In this document: positions 1 to 11,535 of the stretch, in pieces
How positions within the stretch are numbered: the stretch's first letter is position 1
Layout: every line of letters starts with the position of its first letter
NCBI RefSeq assembly: GCF_002127325.2
Contig: NC_035448.2
Coordinates: forward strand, 60,069,577 to 60,133,576
From: Helianthus annuus
Lineage: Eukaryota; Streptophyta; Magnoliopsida; Asterales; Asteraceae
Direction of reading: 5' to 3'
DNA length: 64,000 bases
Program-made: the position numbers and the translations under genes
Notes under the pieces: model-generated
Database searches by the model: none
Seen by the model: only the letters and a program-made list of their open reading frames with translations
What the model was told of the DNA's origin: nothing

Positions 1-2540
1 CGAACAACCACTAGGCCACTACTACTGATGTGTTGTACTAGTAACCTGTTTGATATTTCACATCGATAAAAACTTGGGTTGACTTCATCTTCCTCCTCAC
101 CGTACCAGCCCAAACCACGTGAAACTTGGTCTCAAAGTCGCGAAAATTCGCCGTTAAAGCAATGATTTGTTATCCTTACATACTTTAAGTGGTTCTAACA
201 CCAATACATGATAGTAACATCTCTAGATACACTTTTAAACTTCCTAATTTTGATTATAATCATATCTCCATTAAAGTTATAAAATACCCAACTTCTATAT
301 CATTAAATTCATATACAATAGCAACCTTAGTCGCCTCCAAATGATTTCTCCACCTCTAAAACACAAACCCTAGCCTCTAATTCGTGCAAACAATCTTTAC
401 AACCCACGAATTTGATCAAGAATGTTTCTAGGGATTGTAACTTCATCTTCTCATATATCCTTCAATTCTCAACCAAACGATGTAATTCTTGTGTCCATTC
501 TCATTAGATTTTCGAGATCTACAAATCACCTCTAACAATTTTTGTGATAAAGGGCATTCTAGATCTATTCATAATTTTAGTTTTATTAGTTTAATATGAT
601 TTGGGGCTTTTGGTATAGATGTTATGTTTTGATTAAATTGATGATTGTTTAGTGTTCATGATCATAATAGAATAACACATGTAATTTTTTTTTTAGAATT
701 TTTGGTCATGTAATGAATTATATAATATTTTAGTCATATTATTATCATATAAAACTAATTTAAAATATGTTAATTATTAAAAATAACCTTTATAAATATT
801 GGTTGTATTTTTTCTGAAAATATAAATTATAAATTTATTTTACAAAAATTCTAAATATATTTAGTTAATGTTTTTACAATAAAAGGTAATCGATTTCATT
901 ATTTGTAAAAGTATTTCATCGGGAAAGCTCCTAACCTTTCAAGTGATGTGGATAATTGCTCTCATCCAGATCATCCAAGATCTATGAAACCATGGTGACA
1001 CAAGACATGTACTTTACAAATAAAACGAATCGGTTAAATTAATTATTTAATATAATTAGTTTATACAAAATCCCCAAATTTATAGATTAAGTTTTGTTTA
1101 TATTTTTATTTGTCTTTTAGTACTTCGTATTTAATAATTTAGGGTTGTTTCGTCATTTAGAGTTTTCACTTTCATTCGTGCGCTTGTTTCAAGGAATCAC
1201 AAAATGCAACTCGTGAGTAGATCTTTCCTAATTCCCCTTTTTCTTACAATTTAAATGTTTTGGGGTGTATTATGTGTCTTTAGTGTAACATTCCCAAAAA
1301 TCTTATTTATATAAAATATATATATAACTTATGTTATTAAAAGGATATATCATGGGTAAGTTGACCAATAGAAATATGAGGTATTTTGGGCAAGCGTAGG
1401 AACCATATAATAAATTTGAACCTACTCCGTTTTTAATGAAACTTGGTTCAAGATATAAATACAAATATTCCCGTTCTAATGACATATTTATTGTTTCATA
1501 GAATAGAACGTCATATTTTAGAAGTTATAAGCGCCAAACAAATAAAGCAGTTAAATTAATTATAATATATAATATAATAAAATAATAACTTACATATGAA
1601 TTCATATGTAAAGTTAACGTATAACCTTTTGAAAAATAAAATAATATTAAATATTAAACACTAGATTATTAGACCCGTGTACTAGATGGGTTTAAGGATA
1701 TAAATTTATAAATTATTTAAATTTATATTCTCTTCAAAAATTTACATAAGTGTCTTTTTTTACCATAGATGACACAACAATTGGTCATGTGTAAAAACTG
1801 ATTCTTTTAGAAACAATCCAACTTTACATAGAAATTGTTCTATACTTTTATTTATCGTCATGGCAAAACATAATGCGAGAGGAAACTGCCTTCTTTTCAA
1901 TTTAAATGGAATCCTTCTATTTGGCGGTATTAAACGAAATCTAGGTGTAAACGTTCAAGTGGCAGTATTACTTTCGGATAATATGAGTGCCTCAATAACC
2001 TGATCACCCAGTGATAGGACCTGTAGTCGAGTTCCATTACATAAACCAGTCTTTCGATCAATATTTCTTGATAACGTCACTGGAACATTGACCTTTGGTA
2101 ATTATCAATGATTTGCAAACCTAAAAATATAGCTCCATTTAGGACATCCAGTGAGTATAGACATTCATCAAAATTATTATGAAGATATTCTTTCCTTAAA
2201 CCCGTTTATTACACGAGTCTAATAACATTAAAAGTGTTTTCAAAGCACGGAAGTAAACCGGTTTTCAAATATCGGATTAACCTATTCTTTACCATTTTTA
2301 TTATTATAATATAAAATTTTAATTTATTTAATAGATGTTTTAAACATATAGTAAAAAAATCATTTTAAAGAATAAGAAGATGTTGTCACATCAACATTAT
2401 TTGAAATTGTTTATTATAAGTAGAGTTGTTACTAATAACTAACTATATATTTTAGATAAGTCAACAGTAAATAATCATTATTTAAGTAAATAATAAAATA
2501 TTTATTAGTATTAAGTTGTTTAGGATTTTTATTGTTTTGT
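1..2540. other. AT-rich intergenic DNA, no gene seen
   Basis: I see no reading frame, RNA gene or clear mobile-element end here. The sequence is AT-rich with short poly(A)/poly(T) stretches. The only longer frame (about 1303-1485, minus) is composed of low-complexity residues and has no recognisable domain. Near 2200 there is a phrase similar to the Helitron-like hairpins further right, but both ends of an element are missing. Confidence 0.5.
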
Positions 2541-2542
2541 AT

Positions 2543-2551
2543 TAATAATAA

Positions 2552-2610
<59 letters not shown>
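2543..2610. repeat. (AAT)n microsatellite
   Basis: About 22 AAT units with one interruption. It is the first of five AAT/ATT tracts in the first 23 kb and gives spurious poly-Leu or poly-Asn frames. Confidence 0.95.
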
Positions 2611-2749
2611 GTAAATTGAATGAAAGAATGTCATGTGGCATTAAGTAGGCTCTTGTTTTAGTATAAGAATGACATGTGGCATTAATTATACTTTTTTATT
2701 AGTATTAGATTTGAAATCATAATAGATGTGTACGTGGAGTGTGCCGACC

Positions 2750-4433
2750 AAAAGCATTCAATTCAAACTTAGTGCCCAAGTTATGAACGCAAGTATAAAT
2801 AGGATCACATATGCAATTCACAATTGCTCTTGTCCATTCTTTTCTTTATCATTCTCTATGCCTTCTCTAAATTCTATTAATATTTTATAATAACAATAAG
2901 GCCATGCTTCGTTTTAAGTATTTTAACTCTAAATCACTGATACCCTGTCCGACTGACGTAGGGCCCCGTAACGTATGTCAATGCTCTGCCTAAATTCGTT
3001 GGGGTTCTGTCTCATGACGTAGGGATAAAGTGGAATTAAGTTACTATACTTAATGTGAGTGCATTATATATTTTATTAAATAATCCGGAAATTTTACCAA
3101 GATATATCAACCCTCTGAAAATATTCCCGACACCCCTAATATATTTAGAGTACCCCTATATGTCTTAAAATACACCCCGTATGCCAAAACCGAGCCCAAA
3201 ATATATTAAAACGTTAAAAATTAAATAAAACAAAACTTCAGCATCGCTCACGGGCCGCGACAGCTATGAGATCAGGCGACTCCACAAGCCGCCACGTGTC
3301 GATGACTCAGCAACTCATTCACCGCCCTAAAGTCCTGGCGGGCCGCGTAAAACCTCACCTCGTTCTACGCGGGGCGCGACAAGGTCCGATATCAGCCCTA
3401 TAAATTGAGCAGTCGAACCTTCAGTCCAGTTCGTTCATTTCCTTCAATTCTCTCTCAATTCTCTATAGTCCAAGTAATACCCGGGCATTATACCCCTAAA
3501 AAGCGAAGCTCTGCCTCGTTGTAAGTATCATAACCCCTGGATACGTATTAGATACTCTGCCCGATTGATATAGGGTTCCGTAACGGCTATCGTGGTTCTG
3601 CCCGACGTAGTCGTTGGAATGCCGTCTCGGGGAGGATATTACTAATGTTAAAATGGGTTATTATACTAACACGTGTGCATTGTTTATTTAATTAGATTAT
3701 AACCATGAAGTCACAAAGGAAAGACCCTTAATAAGCAATGTGAGTAATCCTCTTTTTGTAAACCTATTTTGTGAACTGTTTTACAAAACTTTAAATACTT
3801 TTCCATGCGAATAGCAGTTATTGAGTATTTGTAAGAATACAATTACAGATGGTAAATTTGGGGTTTTATATACAAAATTTGTTACCACCTGGTAAAGGAG
3901 TAACATGACCATAAGTCGGAACGACAGTACCATGTGGTGGTAATTGATATAACTTGGAAACAAATGTAATTGCGGATGCACCCTCAATACTGTACACTGT
4001 GACTTTTACTTAAACTTGATTAAACTGGGGTTCACTCACCAGTATTTCCTGCTGATAAAATGTTTTAAACACGTGTTTCAGGTAACTTAGTGTGAAGCCA
4101 ATAAAAGCCAGCTGGAGAGCACTGAAGGCTTAGAAAAGTGGCAATAAAAGTTACCTAATTAAAAATGAGAATTGTTTTCAATAATTGGGATCATTCCCTA
4201 TAGATGTATCAAAATGAAAATTGGGTTTTGTCTCACTTATAAATGTATTATCAAAGAAACCTGAGTTTATCCCATTTTCTTTACTTTAAATATATTTGGT
4301 GTTTAACTCTAATAAAAATATTTCCTAACTACGGTCCTGATGAAATTTCCGCTGCCAAATTGATAAACACCGATACCACTGAAACTGGCCACGGCCGCCT
4401 GCTCCCTGGGATAGGGGTCGGGGGTTGTGACAT
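2750..4433 (+). mobile_element. LTR-like remnant with two TATA/leader units
   Basis: Two related blocks follow each other. Each has a TATAAAT box (2794-2800 and 3399-3405), a pyrimidine-rich leader, an AAGTA donor-like step and a similar 170-190 bp block (about 2900-3075 and 3520-3690). A CpG-rich palindromic patch (about 3240-3390) precedes the second TATA. The stretch ends with GGTTGTGACA at 4433, which fits the CA end of a plant LTR. The arrangement resembles the long LTR that begins at 62418. I could not find a matching TG start or a target duplication, so one LTR nested in another is inference. Confidence 0.4.
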
Positions 4434-4753
4434 TTAGCGCATTATTTCATTACTTCAAGGTTTTCATTATTCAAATACATGCAAAGTTCAATCTGTAATT
4501 ATGTGGTAGTTAAAATTTGTTTATTGTTTGTATCACTAATCATTATCACTAACCAGTATTGATAATTATTAATCACATGGATCCATCAGCTGACTAGGTT
4601 CTCCACAGTCATGGATTGTAGCCTAGTATCACTACGACATTTAGATTCTCTCGTCGGAGGGCTTGAGTCTCGCATTTACCGCATTATTATAGTTATCGCA
4701 TTCATCATGATCATCGCAGTTTTACATTATCTCATCATCATATTGGTTGGTTC

Positions 4754-5137
4754 ATTATTGTTATTATTTATTTTTATCATCTAATTACCTTTGAATCGCA
4801 TGTTAACAACTTTTAAATAAATAAATAAAACTGTTTTTATTCAAACAATAGATTTACTCACCAACTTATGTTGACCTACAAATATTTTTATATGTGATAC
4901 AGGTGAACAGGTTTGAAGAGTTGATAATGACAAATTGGTTTGTTGTATTTAATTATTGTTATTATTTATTTTTATCATGTAATTACCTTTAAATCGCATA
5001 TTAACAACTTATAAATAAATAAACAAAACTATTTTTATTTAAACAATTAATAGATTTACTTACCAACTTATGTTGACACAAAAATATTTTTACACATGAT
5101 AGAGGTGAACATGTTTGAAGAGTTGATGATGACAAAT
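4754..5137. repeat. 198-bp tandem duplication
   Basis: Copy one starts at 4754 and copy two at 4952, so the period is 198 bp. The copies share most positions with scattered substitutions and small indels. Both end with a GAAGAGTTGATRATGACAAA phrase. The block may belong to the tail of an old LTR ending at 5335 (TGTGACA). Confidence 0.85.
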
Positions 5138-5319
5138 AGGGATGATGCCTTAGAGAATAAACCAGATTAACTTCATGTCATGTTTTGATTTGTTGGATTA
5201 TTTGAATTGTTATTTGATTTTGTGACATTTGTTTAATTTGATTATTAATAATATTTAACTTTTAAATAGTTGTCATGAGTTATGAACATTCATCATGGCC
5301 CGGACATCTAATCCGTTGC

Positions 5320-5429
5320 AGGTCAGGGTGTGACAGATATGGACTGATCACCCATGCTTAAACAAGGTAGTGCTAGGTCAGGGTGTGACAGATATGGACT
5401 GATCACCCATGCTTAAACAAGGTAGTGCT
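5320..5429. repeat. 55-bp perfect tandem duplication
   Basis: Units 5320-5374 and 5375-5429 are identical by eye. Each contains GGTCAGGGTGTGACA, which looks like the terminal end of an LTR, so the duplication spans an LTR/flank boundary. Identity of the copies points to a recent event. Confidence 0.95.
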
Positions 5430-5675
5430 AACCAATATCCAACCATGATAATAACTAAATGTACTGTTACCTAACTTAGGTAGCGTTTGGTATGAATGAA
5501 TAGAAGGCGGAATGGAATGGATCATTCTGATGGAATGAAAAGAAACATGTTTGATTATCATGTGGTAATGGAATGTAGCATTCCACAAGGAATGCAAACC
5601 TTCCAAATATAACATTTTTCATTCCTTTGTAAGGTGGTGTTTTTTTTTCATTCCTTCAAGGAATGGAAAGAAATA

Positions 5676-5676
<1 letters not shown>

Positions 5677-5763
<87 letters not shown>
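5677..5763. repeat. (ATT)n microsatellite
   Basis: About 28 uninterrupted ATT units inside the transposon that spans 5480-6534. It creates poly-Leu and poly-Ile frames on the two strands, which I do not regard as coding. Confidence 0.97.
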
Positions 5764-5769
5764 GTCTTT

Positions 5770-6350
5770 AATAACCCACCGTCGTCATTTACCTCCACTG
5801 TCACACGCCACCACCTTCGCCACCACCAACGGGCGACACCACCACCGACACAACCACCATCGTTACTACTGTCGCCGCCATCCACCGTCGTCGTCACCCA
5901 CTTTCCCCGCCACCACCACCACCCACCTCCACCCCAGCCGTCACCTACCTCCGCCCCAGCTGTCACCCGCCACCACCCACATCCGCCCCTGCTGTCACCC
6001 ACCGCCGACACATCCGCCTCCGCCGTCACCCACCACCCACCACCCCCGCCACAGCCACCATCCACCCTCGCCTCCGCCTTCACCCGCCACCACCTCTACC
6101 ACCAACCACCACCGCCGGCGTCACCCACCACCATTATCGCCGCCGCTACCTACCTCCGCTCCAACCACTTACCCCTGCCCCAGCCACCACCCACCGTTAT
6201 CGCCACCCACCATCACCACCTCCGACCACCGCTACAACTGCCACCTATCACTACCCACCCACCACCATCGACTACCATCACCACCTCCGACCACTGCTGC
6301 AACTGCCACCTATCACCACCCACCCACCACCATCGACTATCATCACTCAC
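5770..6350. repeat. CCACC/CCG-rich low-complexity block
   Basis: A C-rich, G-poor stretch built from CCACC, CACCCGCC and ACCACC phrases with partial longer repeats (about 6207-6290 and 6265-6348 share a long phrase). The open frames on both strands (His/Pro/Thr-rich and Gly/Trp-rich) follow from composition, and there is no start context or domain. Confidence 0.8.
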
Positions 6351-6577
6351 CACCGATTTTATTCATACATCTGTTCTTTCCTAACAAACAACACAAATTA
6401 ATAATTCATTTCATTCTCATATGGATACCAAACAAGACATGGAATGGTAATGATTCATTCCATTACATCGTCTATTCCATTCCCTCTACCATTCCATTCC
6501 CTTGTCTATTCCATTACGCCATACCAAACAGACCCTTAGGATTATGTAACTTGTGTCAAACCTTGAGATAGCACATG

Positions 6578-7098
6578 ATCGTTTAAATCAACATACGGCG
6601 CATGTCAGCACAGTCAACAATATCTACCATATATAACTATATTTTAAGTGATCGTTAAATCAACATACACCGCATGTCAACACAATCAATGGTCGCTTAC
6701 ACGTATATTATAAGTTATTGTCGTCATTAAATCAGTAAAGCTAATTTAGCTTGTCACCTTCTAATAGAGATAGCGAATAAAATCAACATAAAGGACTTTG
6801 TTTGAACCTAAAATTATTTTGCTAAGTTGTGGAGAAATAGAACTTGCGTTATAATTATTATGATTAATAATAGACATTAAATCATAGAAGGTGATTTATA
6901 AGCGTCCAATGCATGTACACCACAAAAAATGATGATAAAAAGATAATTCAATATGTAGAAACTAATTATCACACCACCACAGAGTCCACAAACAATTACA
7001 AATAAGTAACACATTTTAGTAAATAATATGTCCTTTCTCACAGAGTCCACAAACAATTACAAATAAGTAACACATTTTAGTAAGTTATATGTCCTTTC
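6578..7098. repeat. Two short tandem duplications in intergenic DNA
   Basis: A roughly 75-bp degenerate duplication lies at about 6578-6720 (phrases around AAATCAACATAC and GCATGTCA). A 61-bp near-perfect duplication has units starting at 6981 and 7042 (AGAGTCCACAAACAATTACA). I see no genes from 6535 to 7346. Confidence 0.8.
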
Positions 7099-7355
7099 TT
7101 TAACGTCTTTTTCACATACATAAAAATGAACGGCTAAGATTTTTTTTAACAATCGAGTCGCAAGAAACTAGCCGGCAAGAATAAAACCAATTACAATGGC
7201 ATACATGGGGTTTGAGGTCAAAAGACCCCGTTCATCTTGACCTTAGGATTTCAATTGACACACCACAAATAAGAAAAGTTAAAAAAAATGGCTAGTTTTT
7301 TATAAAATTAAAATTAGAAAGGATGATACAATTTAATAATTACAGCTTAATAAAA

Positions 7356-7921
7356 GATAAATTTACGAAAATAGCCAAAAATAAGTTTGACTTACCAAAA
7401 TGGCCACATCATGCGTCGGTGGAGCAGGGCATCACTGATTACAAGACACCTTTTGCGTCTGCAGGGCTGATTCATGCGTCCACCAATATACAAGTGACAC
7501 GTGTCTCAATGACATCCATGCGTCCCATGCATCCATGACTCATTCCATACATCCGTGACTCATCCCATTCGTACGTGACTCATAAAATTTACTTTTAGCG
7601 AGATTTGAGGCATCCCATGCGTCCGTGACTCATCCCATCATCCCATGCATCCGTGACTCATCTCATCATCACATGCGTCTGTGACTCATCCCATGCGTTG
7701 CCGACTCATCCCATGCATCCCATTGAGACACATGTCACTTCTATATTTAAGGACTCATGGGATAAGTCGGCAACGCATGTGATGAGTCACGGACACGTGT
7801 CACTTCTATATTTAAGGACGCAAAAGGTGTCTCGTAATCGGTGATGCCCTGCTCCACCGACGCATGAGGTGGCCATTTTGGTAAGTCTAACTTATTGTTG
7901 GCTATTTTTCGTAAATTTCTA
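7356..7921. mobile_element. Mutator-like MITE with long terminal inverted repeats
   Basis: The first and last ~150 bp are inverted copies of each other. The termini are GATAAATTTACGAAAA at left and, reverse-complemented, TAGAAATTTACGAAAA at right. The element is flanked by an exact 9-bp duplication TTAATAAAA (7347-7355 and 7922-7930), the size expected for the Mutator superfamily. The middle holds degenerate tandem phrases of the type CATCCCATGCGTCCGTGACT and a second, inner inverted repeat. The two mirrored ORFs on opposite strands are the two arms of the repeat, not genes. Confidence 0.8.
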
Positions 7922-7930
7922 TTAATAAAA

Positions 7931-8808
7931 TATTTGTTATTGAATAACTCGGTCTCTAAATTCAAATCTGATATACCATAGATTAAACTTCAAGGCTGTT
8001 TTTTTTTTTTTTTTTAATTTTATATTTGAAAACTTAAAACTCTATGAGAAATTATTTCAAAGAGAAAACAGTGGAAATATAGAAAAATGATATGTGGCTA
8101 GAGTTACGAATGTAATCTAGTCTAAACTTGAGGTCACAAATATTCCTTAACGACACTTTCAATAAAGTTCTAACTTTTATTGCTTTTATTTTCTTCTAAG
8201 AAAGTTGATAGATTTTATGTGATGAGGAAAAATCCTGTCTTTTTTTCTAGATCCAAACATAATTTTATTTTATGTTATTCCAATCAAAGCCCAAAGTGAT
8301 TCATATATTTAAGGGTACTCATTTTAATCTTGAGAGAAACGGTATTTTTAGAACTAATATTATATTAAGAACTGAATAATTCAGTTGTGAATTTTGCTTT
8401 AATATAATAGATAAGGCGGTTATGTAATCTTTCTCCCTCTCATGAATCATCAATATTTTATTAATCCAAAAAAAAATTGTTCTGTTAGATTAGGAAAATA
8501 ATTTGAATGAATAACTTTAAATAAACCAAATCCGTGAAGATATTCAACAATAAAGTTGTGACAGGGAGGTCTATAAGGCCAATACTAAGAACCTTTCATT
8601 TTTTGGTTAAAAAATATGTCGTTGTTTAAAGATTTATGTTGGGAAGATTGACGTAAGTCGCCGTTGTATATGTTGTAGTTGGTTTGACGGTCCTTGGTTT
8701 GAGGACTGGGCCGGTTTTTGAATGAAAGTGAATGATAAAAAAAAAAAAAAACATAATTGAATCTCTATTAATGATTTATACACACTCCGGATCTTTTAGA
8801 CCCCCCCT
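7931..8808. other. Intergenic DNA, nothing recognised
   Basis: AT-rich sequence with homopolymer runs (poly-T near 8000, poly-A near 8740). I see no frame, RNA or repeat that I can support. Confidence 0.5.
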
Positions 8809-8816
8809 AAGTTAAA

Positions 8817-8982
8817 GGGTGCTACTTTATACATGGGTGCTACTTTCTACACCCCCCCTAATTACTTTTTTCACCCCCCTCCTCTCACATACTTACAGGT
8901 GGGGTCTGCGTGGGACCGACAGTTTTCCTCTCACAAAGGGAGGTATAATCAGGAATGAGGGGGGGTGTGTATAGAATGAGCC
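8817..8982. mobile_element. Short hAT-like MITE
   Basis: The 166-bp element is flanked by an exact 8-bp duplication AAGTTAAA (8809-8816 and 8983-8990). The ends are partly inverted: GGGTGCTACTTTCTACACC at left, and GGCTCATTCTATACACACC when the right end is reverse-complemented, each followed by a run of C. An 8-bp duplication fits hAT. Terminal similarity is imperfect. Confidence 0.55.
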
Positions 8983-8990
8983 AAGTTAAA

Positions 8991-10430
8991 TCATTATTTG
9001 AATTTGAATTGTTTTCCATGCTCATCTAGCTTGTGCAACTCCTTAGAATTGAATTATTATTTCAAAAAACATCATATTTTGTTAGATCACAAAAATAATG
9101 GGAATGATAAAACATTAAATTCCTTCTAGCAAAGGAATTTAAGAGATTACACATGATTTGATAGAGAAATTCAACCTAAAAGAATTGAAATCTCTTCTCT
9201 ATCACATACTCTCCATACCATCGTCACGTCGTCAGAGTCATCAACTCAGTGGCTACAAACACCCCTGCTATCGCCGCCGCCATTACAGTCGTTGCCACCT
9301 TTACTGCCACCACAGTTGTCGCCACATTCGCCGCCTTCACCACTGCCCCAAGCATCGACATTGACGCCCCCACCACCCTTACCACAACTGTCATCACCAC
9401 CCCAATCCACAATCACATTCCAACTTTTTTTTTTTTTTTTGAATTTACAAATGATTATTTTATAAACAATAAATACCCAGATTTTACATTTCCTAAATTC
9501 CAGTTTTCTTAACAAATTTTAATTTCAAATCTAGTATTTTTAGTTTTATTTTCTTTAATATCCTCCTGCTTTTGTATACATATTTACAAATTTATAAATC
9601 TTATTATAATTTGTAATTGATCTATCCATCTTTATCCATATTACAGAAATGTGATTTAATAGGTTACCAACCAGTAAAAACAAGAAGAAAAGGTTGCTCA
9701 TTGCTTTTCTTTACGCTACCAAGAACCTTTTCAATCATAATGTTTTTCTTTAGGGTATAATAATTTTCTTATATCAAATAACTAGGGTTCAAATATAACT
9801 GAAACACCTTTTTATGTTTTTTATCAAAATTTTGTTATTTCTTTTGTTAATTAATTACTTCATACACTGAATTATGATTTTAGTATTAGTGAACTTTCAA
9901 GATTCCTTATAGTAAGTGATGCATCCATAAGCATGATACATGACGAAGATAATTGTTTTTATCATGCCGCTACTTGTTTAAATTTATTATATGTATATGA
10001 CGCTCGAAACTAATTGGACATTTTAAAAGAGTATAGTCAGGGGTGCAGCTTTCGGGGGGGGGGGGGGGGGGGGGGGGGGCGACCCGCTGATCTTTTCGTT
10101 CAGTAGTGTTATGTATGTACGTTTCATATAGAATTTTTTGGTATATACGTTTTCGACCCCCCAAATATTAGGTCTGGTGACTTCCGACCCTCCGGAGGAA
10201 ATTTTCAAGCTTCGCCACTTAGTATAGTATTGACTATAGCTAACAAAAAGTTTAAGCTTTCTAATATTTCTTTATGACTAGCTAGGATATACTTCACAAA
10301 TATTCATTAAGTCATTTCAAATTATTTAAGCATTGAAACCGAGTCAACCACTACATAGTCTATCCATTCATATACACCAAATGTTTGTGGAAAATTATTA
10401 TAATTAATTTACCAATTTGCCCTCTCATCA
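8991..10430. other. Intergenic DNA upstream of the cytochrome b561 gene
   Basis: Mostly AT-rich. At 9200-9410 there is a patch of GCC/ACC triplets with open frames on both strands and no domain. At 10035-10220 lies a piece with a 26-nt G run (10054-10079) and the phrase CGGAGGGTCGGAAGT on the reverse strand. It looks like part of a dispersed repeat but has no visible ends. Confidence 0.5.
10054..10079. repeat. G26 homopolymer
   Basis: Twenty-six consecutive G. Runs of this length are often mis-sized in assemblies, so the exact count should not be trusted. Confidence 0.9.
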
Positions 10431-10437
10431 TTTATAT

Positions 10438-10482
<45 letters not shown>
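10431..10482 (+). promoter_or_regulatory. TATA box and (AG)21 leader of the cytochrome b561 gene
   Basis: TTTATATATA at 10431-10440 is followed directly by 21 AG units (10441-10482), and the ATG is at 10495. A TATA box normally lies about 30 nt before the start site, so transcription would start inside the AG tract. The tract would then be core promoter or 5' UTR. GA/CT repeats in plant 5' UTRs are a known class of core-promoter element. The link to this gene is inferred from position. Confidence 0.55.
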
Positions 10483-10483
<1 letters not shown>

Positions 10484-10494
10484 AAACAAGCATC

Positions 10495-11467
10495 ATGAAC
10501 ATACTCTCAAACCTTCATGTTTGGTTGATTCTAGGTTGTTTACATGTAATACATTCTCAAACACTTCAAGACTCATGCACAAGTTCAAATCTTCAGAATT
10601 TGAATGCTCAAATCTTGTTTGATACATCTTCTCTCGTGTGCTCACATGTTTGGTCATCTGAAGGCTTCGTTCTAAGAGTAAGTCGATCACTATCATATCA
10701 TATCCATGCCTTTATTTCATCAAATTCATATTTCAACAATATTAATATTATTTCTGTATTTTTTTATATTATTGCTGTATTTTTTATAATTTACAAAAAA
10801 AAAATTAACATATTCTAGTATGTAAGTTTTTTTATGTTTTTATACATAAAAGTTGAAATAAGTAAGGTCTGGTAGTATTTTACCTAAATGGTAGTTCAAT
10901 GCAATCATTTGAATATCATTTTTACATGTTTAAATAAATATAAATATAAAAAGTTGTATACTACTCTGTATTTAGCTATTTCGATCCTGGAATTAGCAAA
11001 ACTTAATTACCGTTGGTCGTTACAGACCGCACAAGCAGGGCCAAATTTATGGAGCTTCGTTTTATCAGCACCCATGATGAATTCATACGTAGGGATGGGG
11101 TTTTCGCCTAACGGGGGCATGGTCGGGTCCACTGCAATCGTTGGTTGGGTGGCAGGTGACGGATCGGCCACAATGAAAAGGTATTTTCTAGGTGGAAAAA
11201 CACCAAGCCTAGTGTTGGTCGATCAAGGAAGCCTACAAGTTATGCCCAACACATCCTCAATTATTTGTTTTGCATCTCGGATGTATTTAGCATTTCAGTT
11301 GATCACCTTTCAACCGAGCTCGCGGCTTGTGTTCGCCGTAGGAAGCAGTAATAACGCGGCCCCTTACCCGCCGAGCTACCAGTTGAGTATACATCGGAAT
11401 CAGATGGTCGTCGAATTCAATTATGACTCAGGTTAGCCAAGAATTAAAAATAATAATAATAATAATT

Positions 11468-11535
<68 letters not shown>

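Larger units (their letters stand above)
5480..6534. mobile_element. Non-autonomous DNA transposon with GGAATGG subterminal repeats
   Basis: The left end reads GTAGCGTTTGGTATG and the right end, reverse-complemented, reads GGTCTGTTTGGTATG, giving a short terminal inverted repeat. Both ends continue into clustered GGAATGG/CCATTCC subterminal repeats. CTTAG flanks both sides (5475-5479 and 6535-6539) and may be a 5-bp target duplication, though an 8-bp hAT-type duplication cannot be excluded. The core is an ATT microsatellite plus a CCACC-rich block. No transposase is present. Confidence 0.6.

Noticed and set aside
5663..6571. 302-codon open frame rich in Leu, His and Pro
   Set aside because: It is the ATT microsatellite plus a CCACC-rich block inside a transposon. 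The opposite strand is open too, and there is no domain.
7323..7965. Two similar proteins encoded on opposite strands
   Set aside because: They are the two arms of one inverted-repeat MITE read in mirror orientation.
9158..9515. Overlapping Ala/Thr-rich and Gly/Val-rich frames on both strands
   Set aside because: They come from GCC/ACC triplet composition, are mutually overlapping and have no recognisable domain or splice context.
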